From an uncultured Collinsella sp. (GTDB lineage Bacteria > Actinomycetota > Coriobacteriia > Coriobacteriales > Coriobacteriaceae): 20,760 bases of DNA. The DNA lies in assembly GCA_900554595.1 (NCBI GenBank), contig USHZ01000013.1, positions 1 through 20,760 of the forward strand, in the 5' to 3' direction. This document shows, piece after piece, positions 1 through 7,638 of this stretch. Below the pieces are notes generated by a model. That model was not told where the DNA came from. It ran no database searches and saw nothing but the letters and a program-made list of their open reading frames with translations. The stretch's first letter is position 1. Every line of letters begins with the position of its first letter. The position numbers and the translations under genes are program-made.

Positions 1-905
1 GCGTGCTCGTCGAAGATGTTGATCTGCGGCAGGTCGTGGGCCTGACCCATGGCGTAGTCGTTGGGGTCGTGGGCCGGGGTGACCTTAACGAAGCCGGAGC
101 CGAAGTTGGCGTCGACATGCCAATCCTCAAAGATAGGAATCTCGCGGTTGACGATCGGCAGCATGACGGTCTTACCCACGAAGGCCGCCTTCTCGGGATC
201 CTTCGGGGAGACGGCAACGCCCGTGTCGCCGAGCATGGTCTCGGGGCGCGTGGTGGCGACGACGATGTAGTCCTGGCCGTTGACCGGCTCGGTCAGCGGG
301 TAGCGCAGGTGCCACAGGTGGCCCTTCTCGTCCTTGTACTCGGCCTCGTCGTCCGAGATAGCGGTAGTGCAGTTGGGGCACCAGTTGACGATGCGCTTGC
401 CGCGATAGATCAGGCCGTCGTGGTACCAGTCGCAGAAGACCTTGCGCACGGCCTGGGCATAGTCCTCGTCCATGGTGAAGCGCTCGTTGTCGAAGTCGAC
501 AGAGCAGCCCATGCGCTTGATCTGCTCGACGATGATGCCGCCGTACTCGTGGGTCCAGTCCCAGCAGGCGTCGACAAACTTGTCGCGGCCAATCTCCAGG
601 CGGCTGATGCCCTCGCTCTTGAGCTTCTTGTCGACCTTGGTCTGCGTGGCGATACCGGCGTGGTCGGTGCCCAGCACCCAGCGCGTGGACTTGCCGCGCA
701 TGCGAGCCATACGGACGATGGCATCCTGGATGGAGTCATCGGTGGCGTGGCCCATGTGGAGCTTGCCGGTCACGTTGGGAGGCGGAATGGTGACGGTGCA
801 GTCGCCCACGCCCGCGCGGCGCTTGTAGTAGCCGCCGTCAAGCCACTTCTGCAGAATCGCCGGCTCGTTGGTCGACGGATCGTAGTTCTTGGGCATTTCT
901 TCCAT
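1..905 (-). CDS. valS: Valyl-tRNA synthetase, N-terminal part (gene runs off the window)
   Basis: This class I aminoacyl-tRNA synthetase charges tRNA-Val with valine in the cytoplasm. About 301 residues are visible and the reading frame is open to the window edge, so the C-terminal part is missing. The protein starts MEEMPKNYDPS. The catalytic-core motif PPPNVTGKLHMGH (the HIGH signature, here HMGH) lies near residues 40-52 and is followed by the ATDDSIQDAIVRMARM helix typical of ValS. The editing (CP1) domain follows, with TTRPETMLGDTGVAV and the ValS-like VKVTPAHDPNDYAMGQ. The start at 905 has a purine-rich ribosome site (GGGAGAG) about six bases upstream. MPKNYDP, three codons later, is a second possible start. 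It lies downstream of polA on the same strand, but the 346-base gap argues for its own promoter. I looked for a T-box leader and saw none. Confidence 0.96.
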   Translation of the reverse strand, partial: MEEMPKNYDPSTNEPAILQKWLDGGYYKRRAGVGDCTVTIPPPNVTGKLHMGHATDDSIQDAIVRMARMRGKSTRWVLGTDHAGIATQTKVDKKLKSEGISRLEIGRDKFVDACWDWTHEYGGIIVEQIKRMGCSVDFDNERFTMDEDYAQAVRKVFCDWYHDGLIYRGKRIVNWCPNCTTAISDDEAEYKDEKGHLWHLRYPLTEPVNGQDYIVVATTRPETMLGDTGVAVSPKDPEKAAFVGKTVMLPIVNREIPIFEDWHVDANFGSGFVKVTPAHDPNDYAMGQAHDLPQINIFDEH

Positions 906-976
906 ATATCTCTCCCTGTCCCATCGGGGAGGAATGTAGGCCCGATTTTCGCTCGGTCAGGTCCTGCGCAAGACGA

Positions 977-997
977 AAGCCACATTAAGTGGCTTTC
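977..997. repeat. Short perfect hairpin in the valS 5' region
   Basis: AAAGCCAC and GTGGCTTT form an 8-bp perfect stem around a five-base loop, about 75 bases before the valS start. It may lie in the valS leader RNA. No T-box signature accompanies it. Function unknown. Confidence 0.5.
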
Positions 998-1112
998 TTT
1001 GCGTGCGGAATCTACGAAAAGTTAACCCGTGCCGCCCGGCCAGGCCCTAGGTTTACTTTCCTGCCGCCAAGATGGCGTCTTGAGTGTCTAGATACTTAGC
1101 TGAAATGATTTG

Positions 1113-1153
1113 AGCAGAGGGGAGCTCCTTGTTGGAAGGGGCTCCCCTCTGCT
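1113..1153. repeat. 18-bp hairpin downstream of polA
   Basis: The arms 1113-1130 and 1136-1153 pair over 18 positions around the five-base loop GTTGG. The core is 12 perfect pairs (GCAGAGGGGAGC/GCTCCCCTCTGC). One pair is T-G on the plus strand and A-C on the minus strand, so RNA from the plus strand would fold slightly better, although both neighbouring genes are on the minus strand. Neither side has a strong U-tract. It could be a polA processing or terminator structure, or a mobile palindrome. Confidence 0.6.
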
Positions 1154-1163
1154 TTGGTTACTG

Positions 1164-1194
1164 TGGGACAAATTAATCAGTAGTGTTTGTCCCA
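1164..1194. repeat. 9-bp palindromic element, TGGGACAAA arms
   Basis: TGGGACAAA (1164-1172) and TTTGTCCCA (1186-1194) form a perfect 9-bp stem around a 13-base loop. The 9-bp arm and 13-base loop sizes match the element at 17296-17326, and both contain GGGACA, although here the motif sits in the stem. It may belong to a dispersed palindrome family. Confidence 0.5.
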
Positions 1195-1251
1195 AATCTT
1201 AAGTATGTGGGGGCTTGCGTCTTGGGCGAGCTTGCCTTACGGAGTGCTTCC

Positions 1252-3999
1252 CTATTTCGCGTCGGCCCAGGTTATGCCGGTGCTGGCTTCGGCGATGAGG
1301 GGTACGCGGAGGTCTACGACGTGCTCCATGACGTCGCGGACCATGGCGGTGAGGCGCTCGACTTCGTCGATGGGGCACTCAAAGTCCAGTTCGTCGTGAA
1401 CCTGTAAGATCATGTGGGCGGCAAAGCCCTCTTCTTCCAGGCGGCGGCTTACGCGGGCCATGGCGATCTTGATGATGTCGGCGGCGGTGCCCTGCATGGG
1501 GTGGTTCATGGCCGTGCGCTCACCAAAGCCGCGGAGCTGTGGGTTTTTGGCCTTGAGCTCGGGAATATGGCGTCTGCGGCCATACATGGTCTCGGCGTAG
1601 CCCGTCTGCTTGGCGCGTGCCACCACATTGTCGAGGAACGTACGCACGCCCGGGTAGGCCTCATAGTAGCGATCGATCATATCGCGCGCCTCGGCCATCG
1701 AGATATGCAGCGACTGGGACAGACCGTAGGCCTGCTGGCCGTACACGATGCCAAAGTTCACGGCCTTGGCGCGGCTGCGCAGGTCGGGCGTCACCTCGGA
1801 CACCGGCACGCCAAATACGCGCGCGGCCGTCTCGGCATGGAAGTCCTCGCCCTCGTTGAAGGCGCGCACCAGATGTTCATCACCCGAAAGATGCGCGAGC
1901 AGGCGCAGCTCGATCTGCGAGTAGTCCACCGCCAAAAAGACGCTACCCTCGCCCGCCGAAAACGCCGTCTTGACGGTACGGCCCAGCTCAGAGCGCGTCG
2001 GGATGTTCTGCAGGTTGGGATCGCTCGAGGACAGACGCCCCGTTGCTGTGATGGTCTGGTTGTACGTGGTGTGCACGCGACCGTCCCCACGGCGCAGCGG
2101 ACCTAGCGTGTCCAGATAGGTCGACTTAATCTTGGACTTCTCACGCCAGTCCAAAATCAGACGTACGATTTCATGGTCACGCGCAAGGTCGCTCAGCACC
2201 TTGGCGTTGGTCGAATAGTAGCCGCGCTTGGTCTTTTTGAGGCCCTTGGTCGGAAGCCCCATAACATCAAACAGCACGTGCGAGAGCTGCATGGGGCTGC
2301 CGATGTTAAAGGTCTCGTCGCCAGCCAGGTCGCGAATGCTGCGCTCGACCTCGGCTATCTGAGTCGCCAGGCCCTCGGACAGGCTGTGCAGGCGGTCGGG
2401 GTCCACGAGCATACCCGCGCGCTCCATCTTGGCAAGCACCGGCACGAGCGGCATCTCGATGCCATCGAACACGTTGGCGGCATTCTCACGGGCCATGCAC
2501 TCGCGCAACGGCGCCACGAGCGCCAGCGTCAGGGCCGCAGTACGGGCGGCAGGCGCCGGAGCGTCCTCGCCAGCACCCTCTGCGCCGCGCGCCGCAGGCA
2601 GCGCCATCTGCAGATAGGTATCAGTCAGATACGCCTCATCGAACTCGGAGCGATCGGAATCCAGCAGATAGGCGGCAACCACGGTATCGAAGATGCGCGT
2701 GGAATCAGCGGACAGCGGGTCCATGAGCTCGGGCTCGGAAGAATCGATGGGAGAAAGCTCATGCAACAGCGTCTTCATATCCGGGCTCGCCACGCGACCC
2801 TCCATAAACAGACGCGCGAGCACGCCGGCAATCACGCCGTGGACGAAGTTGAAGCCCTCAACCTCAGCCGCCCCACCGCCGTCGCCCTCCTCGAGCGCGA
2901 ACAGGCCCTTGGACGTCGCCAACCACAGCGTGCGCGTCAGTCCAAAGAGCGCACCCTCTTCCTTGTCGTCGTCCACCACGACGGCGACCCACTCGCCGGC
3001 ATCAATCGCGCGGGAGACCTCAGCCGCAATGGCACCAAGCGCGTCAGCATCGCCGGCGGCTGCGCAAACCACCGCAGGTATCTCAAACACACTGGCAGCA
3101 GCAGCCCCGCCCTCGCCGTCGATCAGCGCCAAGAAACGGTTCTGCATGGCGGTGATGCCAAGCGTACCCAGCGCCGCCGAAACCTCATCGGCAGAAAACG
3201 CCGGGAAGGACGTCGCCTCAAAATCGAGCTCAACGGGCGCATCGGTGCGGATGGTCGCCACCTTACGGCTCAGCAGCGCGTCGTCGATGTGTGCGCGCAG
3301 GTTTTCGCCCATCTTACCCTTGACCTCGTCGGCGTGCGCGATAACCTCGTCCAGGCTACCGTACTGCGCAATGAGCGCGCTCGCCTTTTTGGGGCCGATG
3401 CCCGGCACGCCGGGGATGTTATCGGACGTGTCGCCCTTCAGGCCATAAAAATCGGGCACGAGCGCCGGTGTGATGCCGTGATACAGGTCGTCTACGCTCT
3501 CGGGCGTCATGATCGCCACGTCGGATAGACCCTTGCGAGTCGAGACCACGTTGACGTGCTCAGTCACGAGTTGATACATGTCGCGGTCGCCGGTCACCAG
3601 CAGCATGTCGCAGCCGGCCTGCTCGCCCAGGCGCGCCATAGTGCCCAGGATGTCATCGCCTTCCCAGCCCTCGGACTGCAAAATCGGCACGTTGAGCGCG
3701 GTGAGCAGCTCCTTGATCATAGGGAACTGCGCATGCAGATCGGGGTCCATAGGCGGGCGCTGCGCCTTATACTGCGGCAGCATCTCCATGCGCACGCGCG
3801 GCTTGCCCTTGTCAAACGCCACAACAACGCCGTCGGGATTAAAGGCGTCAATCATCTTGAGGAACATATTCAAAAAGCCAAAGATTGCGTTGGTGGGACG
3901 ACCGTCCGGCGCGTTCATGGTGGGCGGCACGGCGTGGAAGGCGCGGTGCATGAGCGAGTTGCCGTCGATGACGGCAAAGGTACGGCGCTTGTCAGACAT
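1252..3999 (-). CDS. polA: DNA polymerase I (family A)
   Basis: This enzyme fills gaps and removes RNA primers in replication and repair. I place the start at MSDKRRTF (3999), which has a GCGAGG ribosome site eight bases upstream, giving 915 residues. A longer reading from 4038 lacks this support. Residues about 1-295 are the 5' nuclease, with AVIDGNSLMHRAF, AFDKGKPRVR, EGWEGDDILGT, VTGDRDMYQLV and the helix-hairpin-helix GLKGDTSDNIPGVPGIG. The central region (about 310-500) has the proofreading-exonuclease position, but the DxE motif and the NLKYD motif are not recognisable, so 3'-5' activity is probably lost, as in several other bacterial Pol I enzymes. The C-terminal polymerase has motif A (AVDYSQIELRLLAHLS), the fingers motif (RAKAVNFGIVYGQQAYGL) and motif C (QVHDELDFE). 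It is divergent from the aminopeptidase gene. Confidence 0.97.
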   Translation of the reverse strand: MSDKRRTFAVIDGNSLMHRAFHAVPPTMNAPDGRPTNAIFGFLNMFLKMIDAFNPDGVVVAFDKGKPRVRMEMLPQYKAQRPPMDPDLHAQFPMIKELLTALNVPILQSEGWEGDDILGTMARLGEQAGCDMLLVTGDRDMYQLVTEHVNVVSTRKGLSDVAIMTPESVDDLYHGITPALVPDFYGLKGDTSDNIPGVPGIGPKKASALIAQYGSLDEVIAHADEVKGKMGENLRAHIDDALLSRKVATIRTDAPVELDFEATSFPAFSADEVSAALGTLGITAMQNRFLALIDGEGGAAAASVFEIPAVVCAAAGDADALGAIAAEVSRAIDAGEWVAVVVDDDKEEGALFGLTRTLWLATSKGLFALEEGDGGGAAEVEGFNFVHGVIAGVLARLFMEGRVASPDMKTLLHELSPIDSSEPELMDPLSADSTRIFDTVVAAYLLDSDRSEFDEAYLTDTYLQMALPAARGAEGAGEDAPAPAARTAALTLALVAPLRECMARENAANVFDGIEMPLVPVLAKMERAGMLVDPDRLHSLSEGLATQIAEVERSIRDLAGDETFNIGSPMQLSHVLFDVMGLPTKGLKKTKRGYYSTNAKVLSDLARDHEIVRLILDWREKSKIKSTYLDTLGPLRRGDGRVHTTYNQTITATGRLSSSDPNLQNIPTRSELGRTVKTAFSAGEGSVFLAVDYSQIELRLLAHLSGDEHLVRAFNEGEDFHAETAARVFGVPVSEVTPDLRSRAKAVNFGIVYGQQAYGLSQSLHISMAEARDMIDRYYEAYPGVRTFLDNVVARAKQTGYAETMYGRRRHIPELKAKNPQLRGFGERTAMNHPMQGTAADIIKIAMARVSRRLEEEGFAAHMILQVHDELDFECPIDEVERLTAMVRDVMEHVVDLRVPLIAEASTGITWADAK

Positions 4000-4165
4000 A
4001 TTGAATACCTCGCTTTGGGCTGGGCACGGTTTGCTCACACCAGTTTACACGCTCCCCGCCCCACGGCCACCGCACATCAGGCTTCCCTGCCGCCGCGGGC
4101 CCGAGCGTGATACGATGGCTCACGGTACATCAACCAGCACGATCGATCCGAAAGGAGCCTGCGTC

Positions 4166-5563
4166 ATGGAGCGTCCCTGCGCATGGAAAAAGTACACGCC
4201 ACAGCAGATCGAGGAGCTCGAGGAGCTTTGCCGCGGCTATAAGCAGTTTTTGAGCGAGAACAAGACCGAGCGCCTGTGCGTCAAGACCGGCATCAAGATG
4301 GCCGAGGAGGCGGGCTACGTCAATCTAGAGACCGTGATCGCCGAGGGCCGCGCGCTCAAGGCCGGCGACAAGGTGTACGCCGCCAACCACGGCAAGGACC
4401 TTATGCTCGTCAACCTGGGCACCGCCCCGCTCGAGCAGGGCTTTAACATCCTGGGCGCCCACGTGGACTCGCCGCGCCTGGACCTTAAGCAAAACCCCGC
4501 CTTCGAGGCCGGCGACATGGCTTATCTCGACACGCACTACTATGGCGGCGTCAAGAGCTACCACTGGGTGGCCTCCCCGCTTGCACTCGTGGGCGTCATC
4601 TGCAAAAAGGACGGCACCACCGTCGACATCAACATCGGTGACAAGGCCGACGACCCAGTCTTTACCATCTCCGACCTGCTGATCCACCTCTCGAGTGAGC
4701 AGATGGCCAAGCCCGCCAAGGACGCCGTCGACGCCGAGATCCTCGACGTGATCGTGGGCGGCCGCCCCGTCAAGTTTGACGAGGACGACAAAGACGCTCC
4801 CAAGGAGCCCGTCAAGCAGATGTTCCTGGATATCCTCAAGGAGCAGTACGACGTCGAGGAGGAGGACTTCCTCTCCGCCGAGATCGAGGTCGTGCCCGCC
4901 GGCCCGGCCCGCGACATGGGCCTCGACCGCTCCATGATTCTGGGCTATGGCCACGACGACCGTGTCTGCGCCTATCCGTCCATGCTCGCCCAAATCAACG
5001 TCGCCAACGTGGAGCGCACGAGCATCACACTCATCGTCGACAAGGAGGAGATCGGTTCCGTGGGTGCCACCGGCATGACGAGTCGCTTCTTCGAGAACAC
5101 CGTCGCCGAGATCATGACGCTCGCCGGCGAGGACAGCCCGCTGGCCCTGCGCCGCGCACTCGCCCACAGCCGCATGCTCTCCTCTGACGTGTCCGCCGGC
5201 TTCGACCCGGGCTACGCCGGCAAGTTCGAAACCAAGAACGCAGCCTTTATGGGTCGTGGCCTGTGCTTTAACAAGTACACGGGCAGCCGCGGCAAAGGCG
5301 GTTCAAATGACGCCGACGCCGAGTACGTGGCCCTCGTCCGCGACATCATGGACGAGGCGGGCGTTGACTTCCAGACCTGCGAGCTCGGCCGCGTCAACGC
5401 AGGTGGCGGCGGCACCATCGCCTACATCATGGCCAAGTACGGCATGAACGTCATCGACTCTGGCGTTGCCGTCCTGTCCATGCACGCCCTGTGGGAGGTC
5501 GCCAACAAGGCCGACATCTACGAGGCCTATCGCGGCTACAAGGCCTTCATCGAGCGCGCGTAA
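4166..5563 (+). CDS. M18 family zinc aminopeptidase
   Basis: This is a predicted cytosolic aminopeptidase of the M18 (aspartyl aminopeptidase) family that removes N-terminal residues from peptides. It has 465 residues from the ATG at 4166, which is preceded by AAAGGAG at good spacing. An upstream in-frame ATG (4114) has no comparable site. Metal and catalytic signatures are visible: GAHVDSPRLDLK (His and Asp ligands, about residues 98-109), DKEEIGSVGATG (acid/base and metal Glu), YGHDDRVCAYP, and near the C-terminus MHALWEVANKAD (His ligand). A glycine-rich loop KYTGSRGKGGSNDAD precedes the C-terminal metal-binding half. The gene stands alone, divergent from polA, and ends in a strong terminator. 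Its last 72 bases are duplicated at 13227-13298. Confidence 0.95.
   Translation: MERPCAWKKYTPQQIEELEELCRGYKQFLSENKTERLCVKTGIKMAEEAGYVNLETVIAEGRALKAGDKVYAANHGKDLMLVNLGTAPLEQGFNILGAHVDSPRLDLKQNPAFEAGDMAYLDTHYYGGVKSYHWVASPLALVGVICKKDGTTVDINIGDKADDPVFTISDLLIHLSSEQMAKPAKDAVDAEILDVIVGGRPVKFDEDDKDAPKEPVKQMFLDILKEQYDVEEEDFLSAEIEVVPAGPARDMGLDRSMILGYGHDDRVCAYPSMLAQINVANVERTSITLIVDKEEIGSVGATGMTSRFFENTVAEIMTLAGEDSPLALRRALAHSRMLSSDVSAGFDPGYAGKFETKNAAFMGRGLCFNKYTGSRGKGGSNDADAEYVALVRDIMDEAGVDFQTCELGRVNAGGGGTIAYIMAKYGMNVIDSGVAVLSMHALWEVANKADIYEAYRGYKAFIERA
5492..5563 (+). repeat. Direct repeat, left copy (3' end of M18 gene)
   Basis: These 72 bases encode the last 23 residues and stop codon of the intact aminopeptidase. 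They match 13227-13298 at 70 of 72 positions. The differences are 5549 (A versus C, Ile to Leu) and 5560 (G versus C, silent). The match ends at the stop codon and does not continue into flanking DNA. It could be an attachment-like target or the trace of homologous recombination. Confidence 0.95.
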
Positions 5564-5593
5564 CCTCACGCCCCAGCTCAATCACCCCTTTGC

Positions 5594-5628
5594 ATGGCGG
5601 TGTCGACGTGTTTGGTCGACACCGCCAT
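5594..5628 (+). terminator. Rho-independent terminator of the M18 gene
   Basis: The 14-bp perfect stem ATGGCGGTGTCGAC/GTCGACACCGCCAT has a seven-base loop and is followed by TTTTGTTTT. It starts 30 bases after the aminopeptidase stop, and the U-tract is present only in the plus direction. Confidence 0.93.
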
Positions 5629-5693
5629 TTTTGTTTTCGAGCCGCCCTAGGACGATAGACGCGTCACAGACCTGAAACAAACGCATCTTCTTC

Positions 5694-5721
5694 TTGACTA
5701 TACCTAGTAATCTACTAGTCT
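5694..5721 (+). promoter_or_regulatory. Candidate promoter of the peptide-uptake operon
   Basis: TTGACT (5694-5699) and TAGTCT (5716-5721) are separated by 16 bases and resemble sigma-70 type -35 and -10 boxes. This is the only reasonable promoter candidate I see before the small ORF and the lipoprotein gene. The -10 match is imperfect. Confidence 0.4.
5704..5718. promoter_or_regulatory. Palindromic operator candidate in promoter spacer
   Basis: CTAGTA-ATC-TACTAG is a perfect 6+3+6 palindrome lying between the candidate -35 and -10 boxes, where a repressor would block polymerase. A second weaker palindrome (TGTAGG/CCTACA) follows around 5722-5746. No regulator gene is in the window, so the binding protein is unknown. 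Confidence 0.4.
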
Positions 5722-5762
5722 TGTAGGGAATTAATTGGCGCCTACAGCGAAGGGGTTGACAC

Positions 5763-5840
5763 ATGAAAAAGAAGCATCTCTACGAGACCCTCCTTTGTAT
5801 GGGCCTTTTCATGTGTAAGCCCGAGTTCTGCTGCGAATAA
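5763..5840 (+). CDS. 25-residue Cys-rich small ORF, possible leader peptide
   Basis: A short ORF reading MKKKHLYETLLCMGLFMC followed by KPEFCCE begins with ATG at 5763 and has an AAGGGG ribosome site about eight bases upstream. Four of its 25 residues are Cys, two of them adjacent codons (TGC TGC) just before the penultimate Glu. The start is basic and the centre hydrophobic. It is the first ORF after the candidate promoter and lies 125 bases before the lipoprotein gene. Two readings are possible: a regulatory leader peptide whose translation senses Cys-tRNA, as described for Cys-rich upstream ORFs in mycobacteria, or a small membrane-active or secreted peptide. It could also be fortuitous. 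I know of no named family that it matches. Confidence 0.5.
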   Translation: MKKKHLYETLLCMGLFMCKPEFCCE

Positions 5841-5861
5841 GCGTATAAGCGAAGCCTGTTC

Positions 5862-5885
5862 GCGGTAGGCCCTCGGGCGCCCCGC
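5862..5885 (+). promoter_or_regulatory. GC-rich hairpin after the small ORF, possible attenuator
   Basis: GCGG-TA-GGC pairs with GCC-CCGC, giving a seven-pair stem with a TA bulge, 21 bases after the stop of the Cys-rich ORF. The tail CTTTAG is a weak U-tract. Its position between leader ORF and structural genes fits attenuation, but the stem is modest. Confidence 0.3.
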
Positions 5886-5965
5886 CTTTAGCACCCCAAT
5901 AACTCGATAACCGTAAAACGCACGATGTCTCTTGCACATCGCGCTCCCAACGTCAGGAGAAAACC

Positions 5966-7606
5966 ATGTCTGTAATCAACCAAAACCTCAGCAGACGCAA
6001 CTTCGTTCGCGGCATTGGCACGGCTGCCGCACTCGGCCTTTTCGCTCTTACCGGTTGCACCGGAGGCAGCAAGTCGGCAGGCTCCGCTGCTGCGGGATCG
6101 GCGTCCGCGTCGGCCAAAACGCCCGACACGCTCACCTTGGGCTCCGGCTCGGCCGTAAGCACGCTGAGCGTCAACCAGGAAGCCGGATCTGCAAACTATC
6201 AGCTGGCAGCACTTTTCCAGGAGGGCCTGACGGGACTCGACGCCGAGGGCAAAACCATCCCGGCGCTTGCCGAGAAGTGGCACAGCGAAGACAACAAAAC
6301 CTGGGTGTTCGACCTACGCCAAAACGTCACCTTCCATGACGGCAGCGCACTCACCGCAGACGACGTGGTCTTCTCCATCGAAACCGCTCGCGATGCCACT
6401 CTCTCCCCTGGCCTCTCCACTTACTGGCCGGCCTACGTCACCGGATCATCGAAAACAGGCGAGAATCAGGTGACGATCACGCTCGATTCCCCCCATGCCG
6501 ACTTCCCAGACCAGGTTTCCAATGCAGCTGGCCTCTTTGTCACCTCGAAGGCGTTCTGGGATGAGGCGGGCAACGACTACGGCTCGTCCAAGGGGCTCAT
6601 CCTGGGAACCGGCCCCTATCAGGTCACAGAGTTCGACTCTTCCAGCCACGTGACGCTGGAGCGCTACGATGGCTGGTGGGGCTCGATCACGGCTCCCAAG
6701 ACGGTGCGCATCGATTTCATCCCCGAAGACTCAACGCGCCTCCTCGCGTTCCAGGATGGGTCCATCGATGTTTCTCTCACCGTTCCGGTGACAAGCGTCG
6801 ACGAGTGGGCTCAGGACGGGTCGACGGTCTCCAAGTACTCGGACCGCTCGTATTACGGACTGACCTTCGATCAAAGCGTCGCGCCGTTCGACGATATCCA
6901 CGTTCGCCGCGCCGTCGCCCATGCGCTCGACAAAGAGAAGATTGTCTCGGGCATCCTCAAAGGCTACGGCGAGGTGGCCACCGGCATCGATTCGCCCGAG
7001 CAGCTCGCCGGCTGGGCAGGCAGCGCCAAGGAGGCGCGCAAGCTCGTTGCCGATCTGGGCGCCGTCGAGTTCAGCATTAAGAAAGCCAAAACAGAGCTCA
7101 AGCAGTCGGCACACGCTGACGGCTTCAAGACGACCCTCACCTACCCCACAGGCTACCCAGCCGTCGGCAAGGCCTCAATCGCCCTGGCCGAGCAGCTCAA
7201 GAGCATCGGCATCGACGTCGACGTCCAGGAGCAGACGCTCGACCAATGGCTGAGCGAGGTTGGCAACGGCGAGCAGGGCATGGCCTGGATGATCTACAAC
7301 CCCACCACCTCCACCCCCAACGAGGTGACATCCTGGCTGCTTGCCGCCGGCGGAGCGGGCACGAACCCAGCCAACTGGACCGACGAGGACGTTGCGGCCA
7401 AGACTGACTCCATCGGCCAGCTCACCGATGCAAAAGAACAGCTCGACATCGTGCTGGAGACCACGAAAGCAGCTCTTGAGCAGGCTATCTACGCCCCCGC
7501 ATGGTGGGGGCAGGCCGTCGTGGCAAGCAAGCAGGGCATAACGTTCAAGGATTCCGGAACGTTCTGGCTCGCAACGCCCTGGGCATCTGAATTCAGCGCC
7601 GAATAG
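5966..7606 (+). CDS. Oligopeptide ABC transporter substrate-binding lipoprotein (SBP_bac_5)
   Basis: This extracytoplasmic solute-binding protein of family 5 would capture peptides for the importer encoded just downstream. It has 546 residues from the ATG at 5966, with AGGAG at suitable spacing. The N-terminus has a Tat-type twin Arg (SRRNFVRG, residues 9-16), a hydrophobic stretch and a lipobox LTGC with the lipidated Cys at 31, so it is probably exported folded and anchored to the membrane. Family-5 landmarks include LAEKWHSEDNKTWVFDLRQNV, TFHDGSALTADDVVFSIE and GTGPYQV, plus VRRAVAHALDKEKIV in the second lobe. A Ser/Ala/Gly-rich linker follows the lipid Cys. Ligand type cannot be read from sequence; peptides are the family norm, and the two peptidase genes in the same operon agree. 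Confidence 0.93.
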   Translation: MSVINQNLSRRNFVRGIGTAAALGLFALTGCTGGSKSAGSAAAGSASASAKTPDTLTLGSGSAVSTLSVNQEAGSANYQLAALFQEGLTGLDAEGKTIPALAEKWHSEDNKTWVFDLRQNVTFHDGSALTADDVVFSIETARDATLSPGLSTYWPAYVTGSSKTGENQVTITLDSPHADFPDQVSNAAGLFVTSKAFWDEAGNDYGSSKGLILGTGPYQVTEFDSSSHVTLERYDGWWGSITAPKTVRIDFIPEDSTRLLAFQDGSIDVSLTVPVTSVDEWAQDGSTVSKYSDRSYYGLTFDQSVAPFDDIHVRRAVAHALDKEKIVSGILKGYGEVATGIDSPEQLAGWAGSAKEARKLVADLGAVEFSIKKAKTELKQSAHADGFKTTLTYPTGYPAVGKASIALAEQLKSIGIDVDVQEQTLDQWLSEVGNGEQGMAWMIYNPTTSTPNEVTSWLLAAGGAGTNPANWTDEDVAAKTDSIGQLTDAKEQLDIVLETTKAALEQAIYAPAWWGQAVVASKQGITFKDSGTFWLATPWASEFSAE

Positions 7607-7638
7607 GCACTCGGCACAAACCTTTAAGGCGGATGAAT

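Larger units (their letters stand above)
906..1251. other. polA-valS spacer with stem-loops, no gene
   Basis: This 346-base gap lies between two minus-strand genes and shows no convincing ORF with a ribosome site. It contains a short perfect hairpin (AAAGCCAC/GTGGCTTT, near 977-997), an 18-bp hairpin at 1113-1153 and a 9-bp hairpin at 1164-1194. None has a clear U-run in the direction of the flanking genes, so calling them terminators would be weak. The valS promoter should be here, but I could not assign it. Confidence 0.6.
5564..5965. other. 402-base leader region of the peptide-uptake operon
   Basis: This gap holds the M18 terminator, a candidate promoter with palindromic operator, a 25-codon Cys-rich small ORF and a GC-rich hairpin before the lipoprotein gene. 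Between 5630 and 5690, and between 5890 and 5950, I see nothing specific. Confidence 0.7.

Noticed and set aside
3..1025. 340-residue plus-strand ORF at the window start
   Set aside because: Antisense of valS, whose HMGH and editing motifs are clear on the minus strand.
906..1251. T-box leader for valS
   Set aside because: Hairpins are present but neither a T-box sequence nor a specifier loop/terminator arrangement is visible.
2173..3528. 451-residue plus-strand ORF across polA
   Set aside because: It is antisense to a well-conserved polymerase, has no ribosome site and reads as His/Arg-rich low-information sequence typical of GC-rich shadow frames.
4114..4165. Upstream start for the M18 aminopeptidase
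   Set aside because: The ATG at 4114 lacks a ribosome site, while 4166 has AAAGGAG at proper spacing and yields a family-typical N-terminus.
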